From the NCBI GenBank assembly GCA_030532425.1, contig JAUNLD010000006.1:21662-69821 (forward strand): a DNA stretch of 48,160 bases. The letters are read 5' to 3'. This DNA is from Lautropia sp. GTDB taxonomy: Bacteria > Pseudomonadota > Gammaproteobacteria > Burkholderiales > Burkholderiaceae_E. Shown here piece by piece: positions 45,644 through 48,160 of this stretch; the first letter of the stretch is position 1, and each line of letters begins with the position of its first letter. Below the pieces are notes generated by a model, which was not told the origin of the DNA, did not search any database, and saw only the letters and a program-made list of their open reading frames with translations. The translations under genes and the position numbers were made by a program.

Positions 45644-45665
45644 TCGTTCATGTTTCGATGAACGA
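45644..45665. promoter_or_regulatory. Perfect palindrome, candidate operator of the RND efflux operon
   Basis: TCGTTCAT-GTTTCG-ATGAACGA: eight-base perfect arms around six bases, 118 bases before the efflux adaptor gene. The 22-base size and position fit a TetR/AcrR-type operator; no tetR gene is in the window. Confidence 0.5.
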
Positions 45666-45783
45666 GCGACATCCGGCCAGGAAGCCCTTCTGCCGCCTGT
45701 CCTTCCCTGACAGCGCTGCCGACGGCCCCTGACGGATCTGGTTCGGGCCCCGTTTCCTTCGCCTGTCTGAATTTCGCGAATCC

Positions 45784-47157
45784 ATGAAGAAAACCACCGA
45801 TACCAGCCGAACGACCGGCCTCAGCCGGCGCGCTCCGCGCTCCTCCCGCCTGGGCAAGGGACTTCTGCTGTCCCTGATGGCGGCCTCGCTCGCTGCCTGC
45901 CAGCAGGGCAGCGCCGACCAGTCCGCCGCCAGCGATGGCGCGGCCCAGCAGGCCCCGAAGCTGCCCGTGGGCGTGGTCACCGTGCAGTACGCACCGGTCG
46001 GTCTGGTGGAAGACCTGCCGGGCCGTATCGAGGCCTCGCGCGTGGCCCAGATCCGCGCCCGCGCGGCCGGCATCCTCGAGAAGCGCGTGTTCCAGGAAGG
46101 CACGGACGTGAAGGAAGGCGAGCTGCTCTTCAGGATCGACGCGGCCCCCTATCAGGCAGCGCTGAACAGCGCCCGCGCCAGCCTGGCCCGGGCACAGACC
46201 CAGGTGACGAACACGAAGCGGGTAGTCGATCGCTACACCCCGCTGATCAAGGCCAATGCCGTCAGCCGCCAGGATTATGACAACGCCGTGGCCGCCTACA
46301 AGGCGGCGCAGGCGGAAGTGGGTGTGGCCCAGGCTGCCGTGAAGACGGCCGAGATCAACCTCTCCTATGCCAATGTCACCTCGCCCATCAGCGGCCGGAT
46401 CGGCCGGGCCCTGGTGACCGAAGGTGCGCTCGTGGGTCAGGGAGACGCCACGCCGCTCGCCACCGTGCAGCAGATCGACCCGGTCTACATCAACATCACT
46501 CAGCCCGCCTCGACCGTGATGCGGCTCAAGCGCGGGCTGGAGAGTGGCCAGCTCAAGCAGGCCGGCAAGGAAAATGCGGCCAGCGTGCGGGTGCTGTTCG
46601 ATGACGGCAGCGCCTACGCACACAAGGGCAAGCTGCTGTTCACCGACCTGACGGTCGACCCGAACACGAACCAGATGGCCGTTCGTGCCGAGGTGCCCAA
46701 CCCGAACGGCGAGCTGCTGCCCGGCATGTACGTGCGGGCCGAACTGGAACAGGCCGAAATTCCCGAAGCCATCCTGCTGCCCCAGCAGGCCGTCACGCGC
46801 ACCAACTCGGGCGATACGGTCACCGTCGTGGCAGCCGATGGCACGATGTCCTCGCGCAACGTGAAGATCGGCGGCTCGAACGGCAACCACTGGGTGGTGC
46901 TCGAAGGGCTGAAGAACGGCGAACAGGTGATGGTCGACGGCTTCCAGCTCGTGCAGATGATGGGCGTGAAGGTCGTGACGCCCGTGCCGTGGAAGGGCGC
47001 GGGCCAGGGCGAACAGCCTGCTGGCCAGCCAGGCGCCGGTGCAGGCACGGCGGCCTCCCCCGCCCAGGGCCAGCCTGACGGTGGTGCTGCCTCCCCGGCA
47101 GACGCCGGCGACAGCACAGCCGCCCCGGCCGCGGGCAACGGCAGGAACGCGCAGTAA
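45784..47157 (+). CDS. RND efflux periplasmic adaptor (AcrA/MexA type)
   Basis: Lipoprotein membrane-fusion protein of 457 residues joining the pump to an outer-membrane channel. Lipobox LAAC with C39 after a long basic signal sequence, then the barrel-sandwich/lipoyl halves (IRARAAGILEKRVFQEGTDVKEGELLFRID; YANVTSPISGRIGRALVTEGALVGQG) around a helical hairpin, and a membrane-proximal domain with LLPQQAVTRTNSGDT. A C-terminal tail of about 60 residues is Gly/Ala/Pro/Gln-rich. No ribosome site of strength is seen. Followed after 15 bases by the pump gene. Confidence 0.95.
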   Translation: MKKTTDTSRTTGLSRRAPRSSRLGKGLLLSLMAASLAACQQGSADQSAASDGAAQQAPKLPVGVVTVQYAPVGLVEDLPGRIEASRVAQIRARAAGILEKRVFQEGTDVKEGELLFRIDAAPYQAALNSARASLARAQTQVTNTKRVVDRYTPLIKANAVSRQDYDNAVAAYKAAQAEVGVAQAAVKTAEINLSYANVTSPISGRIGRALVTEGALVGQGDATPLATVQQIDPVYINITQPASTVMRLKRGLESGQLKQAGKENAASVRVLFDDGSAYAHKGKLLFTDLTVDPNTNQMAVRAEVPNPNGELLPGMYVRAELEQAEIPEAILLPQQAVTRTNSGDTVTVVAADGTMSSRNVKIGGSNGNHWVVLEGLKNGEQVMVDGFQLVQMMGVKVVTPVPWKGAGQGEQPAGQPGAGAGTAASPAQGQPDGGAASPADAGDSTAAPAAGNGRNAQ

Positions 47158-47172
47158 AGGGGCAGCACCGAC

Positions 47173-48160
47173 ATGGCTCAATTCTTCATTCACCGGCCCA
47201 TCTTCGCGTGGGTCGTCGCCCTCTTCCTGATGGTGATCGGCGCGGTGTCGATCACCCAGCTGCCCGTCTCGCAATACCCGTCGGTGGCGCCCCCGTCGAT
47301 CAGCCTGCGGGTGGCCTACCCGGGCGCCTCGGCCCAGACCCTCGAAGACTCGGTGCTCAGCGTGATCGAGCGCGAGATGAACGGCTCGCCGGGCCTGATG
47401 TACATGGAAAGCAACGCACAGGCCGATGGCAGTGGCGAGCTGACCCTGACCTTCGAGGTCGGCACCGACGAGGACCTGGCCCAGGTCGACGTGCAGAACC
47501 GGCTGTCCCGGGCCACGCCACGTCTGCCCAGCGCCGTCACGCAGCAGGGGGTGCAGGTCGACAAGGCCCGCTCGAACTTCCTGGCCTTCATCATGCTGTC
47601 CTCGAGCAATCCGGCCTTCGGCACGGACGCGCTCGGTGACTATGCCGCCCGCAACATCGTGCCCGAGATCCAGCGACTCGATGGCGTGGGCCAGGCCCAG
47701 CTCTTCGGCTCCGAGCGGGCCATGCGGGTCTGGCTGCAACCGGCAAAACTGGAAAACCTGAAGCTCTCCAGTGCGGACGTCATCGCCGCCATCCAGGCCC
47801 AGAACGCCCAGGTCTCGGCCGGGGCGATCGGCGCGCTGCCCAACGTCGACGGGCAGGCCATCACGGCCACCGTCACGACCGAGGGCCAGCTGGAAACCCC
47901 GGAGCAGTTCGGCAACATCGTGCTGCGCGCCAATGCCGACGGCTCGACCGTCCGGCTGAAGGACGTGGCCCGCGTCGAGCTCGGCATCCAGAGCTACGCC
48001 ACCTCGGCCCGCCTGAACGGCAACCCGGCGGTGGGCCTCGGGGTCCAGCTCTCGTCCTCCGGCAACGCGATGGCCACGGCCAGGGCCGTGCGCGAGAAGA
48101 TGGATCAGCTCCAGGCCTTCTTCCCGGAAGGCGTCAGCTGGGCCATCCCCTATGACACCT
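47173..48160 (+). CDS. RND efflux pump (AcrB/MexB family), 3' end beyond the window
   Basis: Proton-driven inner-membrane multidrug pump; only the first 329 residues are visible. FFIHRPIFAWVVALFLMVIG (TM1), then LPVSQYPSVAPPSISLRVAYPGASAQTLEDSV, MNGSPGLMYMES and NRLSRATPRLP of the first porter subdomains, continuing to the end without stop or frameshift. HAE1 class. Substrates cannot be read from this part. An outer-membrane channel gene may follow outside the window. Confidence 0.95.
   Translation, partial: MAQFFIHRPIFAWVVALFLMVIGAVSITQLPVSQYPSVAPPSISLRVAYPGASAQTLEDSVLSVIEREMNGSPGLMYMESNAQADGSGELTLTFEVGTDEDLAQVDVQNRLSRATPRLPSAVTQQGVQVDKARSNFLAFIMLSSSNPAFGTDALGDYAARNIVPEIQRLDGVGQAQLFGSERAMRVWLQPAKLENLKLSSADVIAAIQAQNAQVSAGAIGALPNVDGQAITATVTTEGQLETPEQFGNIVLRANADGSTVRLKDVARVELGIQSYATSARLNGNPAVGLGVQLSSSGNAMATARAVREKMDQLQAFFPEGVSWAIPYDT

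Noticed and set aside
44593..47739. Open frame of about 1,048 codons on the minus strand opposite suhB and the efflux genes
   Set aside because: It is antisense to three clear genes with intact family motifs. Long antisense frames are expected in high-GC DNA, and its His/Gly/Arg/Ala composition matches no family.
1..48160. CRISPR array, insertion sequence, integrase or prophage
   Set aside because: No regularly spaced repeats of 25–40 bases, no transposase or integrase motifs and no terminal inverted repeats with target duplications were seen.

Overview
This 48 kb window is GC-rich bacterial chromosome with dense, high-GC codon use. It carries about 43 protein genes, one tRNA, and no insertion sequences, CRISPR arrays or phage genes that I can see. 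Several gene orders point to Betaproteobacteria, order Burkholderiales: glnA–DUF4124–ntrB–ntrC; hemW–rdgB–rph–PP2C–kinase–yicC; cysS–accA–tilS–lysC–tRNA-Ser, with a TPR protein, a cyclophilin and lpxH on the other side of cysS; and the divergent trmJ/suhB pair. A Lautropia-like or Burkholderiaceae-like host is my best guess, but that is inference from synteny and composition.

Layout. 1–4.1 kb: a FecA-type TonB receptor without the usual signalling domain, then metN-metI ABC genes without metQ. 4.2–9.7 kb: the nitrogen-control operon glnA–DUF4124–ntrB–ntrC, preceded by a sigma-54 promoter and two NtrC-like sites. 9.7–15.5 kb: housekeeping run hemW, rdgB, rph, a PP2C phosphatase and a Ser/Thr kinase, with divergent yicC. 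15.6–19.9 kb: a looser accessory stretch with an AcfC-like binding protein, an extreme-GC spacer with a G12 run, adhP, a 0.8 kb gene-free region with repeats, then an ArsR/SmtB-type zinc sensor with a His-rich protein and a clear terminator. 19.9–28.2 kb: an unrecognised Rossmann-like protein, an NrtABD-type transporter operon led by an acyl-CoA-dehydrogenase-like flavoprotein, a LysR regulator, a possible 48-codon gene and an AEC transporter. 28.3–35.1 kb: formate–tetrahydrofolate ligase, an OmpR-type response regulator, a PduX-like threonine kinase and CobD-like PLP enzyme pair, then a CpxA-like histidine kinase on the opposite strand. 35.2–45.5 kb: tRNA-Ser(GCU), lysC, tilS, accA, cysS, a TPR protein, ppiA, lpxH, trmJ and suhB. 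45.6 kb to the end: an RND efflux operon (periplasmic adaptor plus truncated pump) with a perfect palindrome upstream.

How the genes connect. NtrB/NtrC probably control the sigma-54 promoter of their own operon. The response regulator and histidine kinase probably form one two-component system split by the threonine-phosphate gene pair. The ArsR protein has the full alpha-5 zinc ligand set and sits directly upstream of its probable target, the His-rich protein. The transporter and flavoprotein operon looks like import plus oxidation of an unidentified small N- or S-containing substrate. No single radical new system is proven. The most unusual points are the zinc sensor/His-rich unit, the threonine-phosphate pair inside a two-component locus, the flavoprotein-NrtABD operon, and several strong inverted repeats placed just after stop codons.
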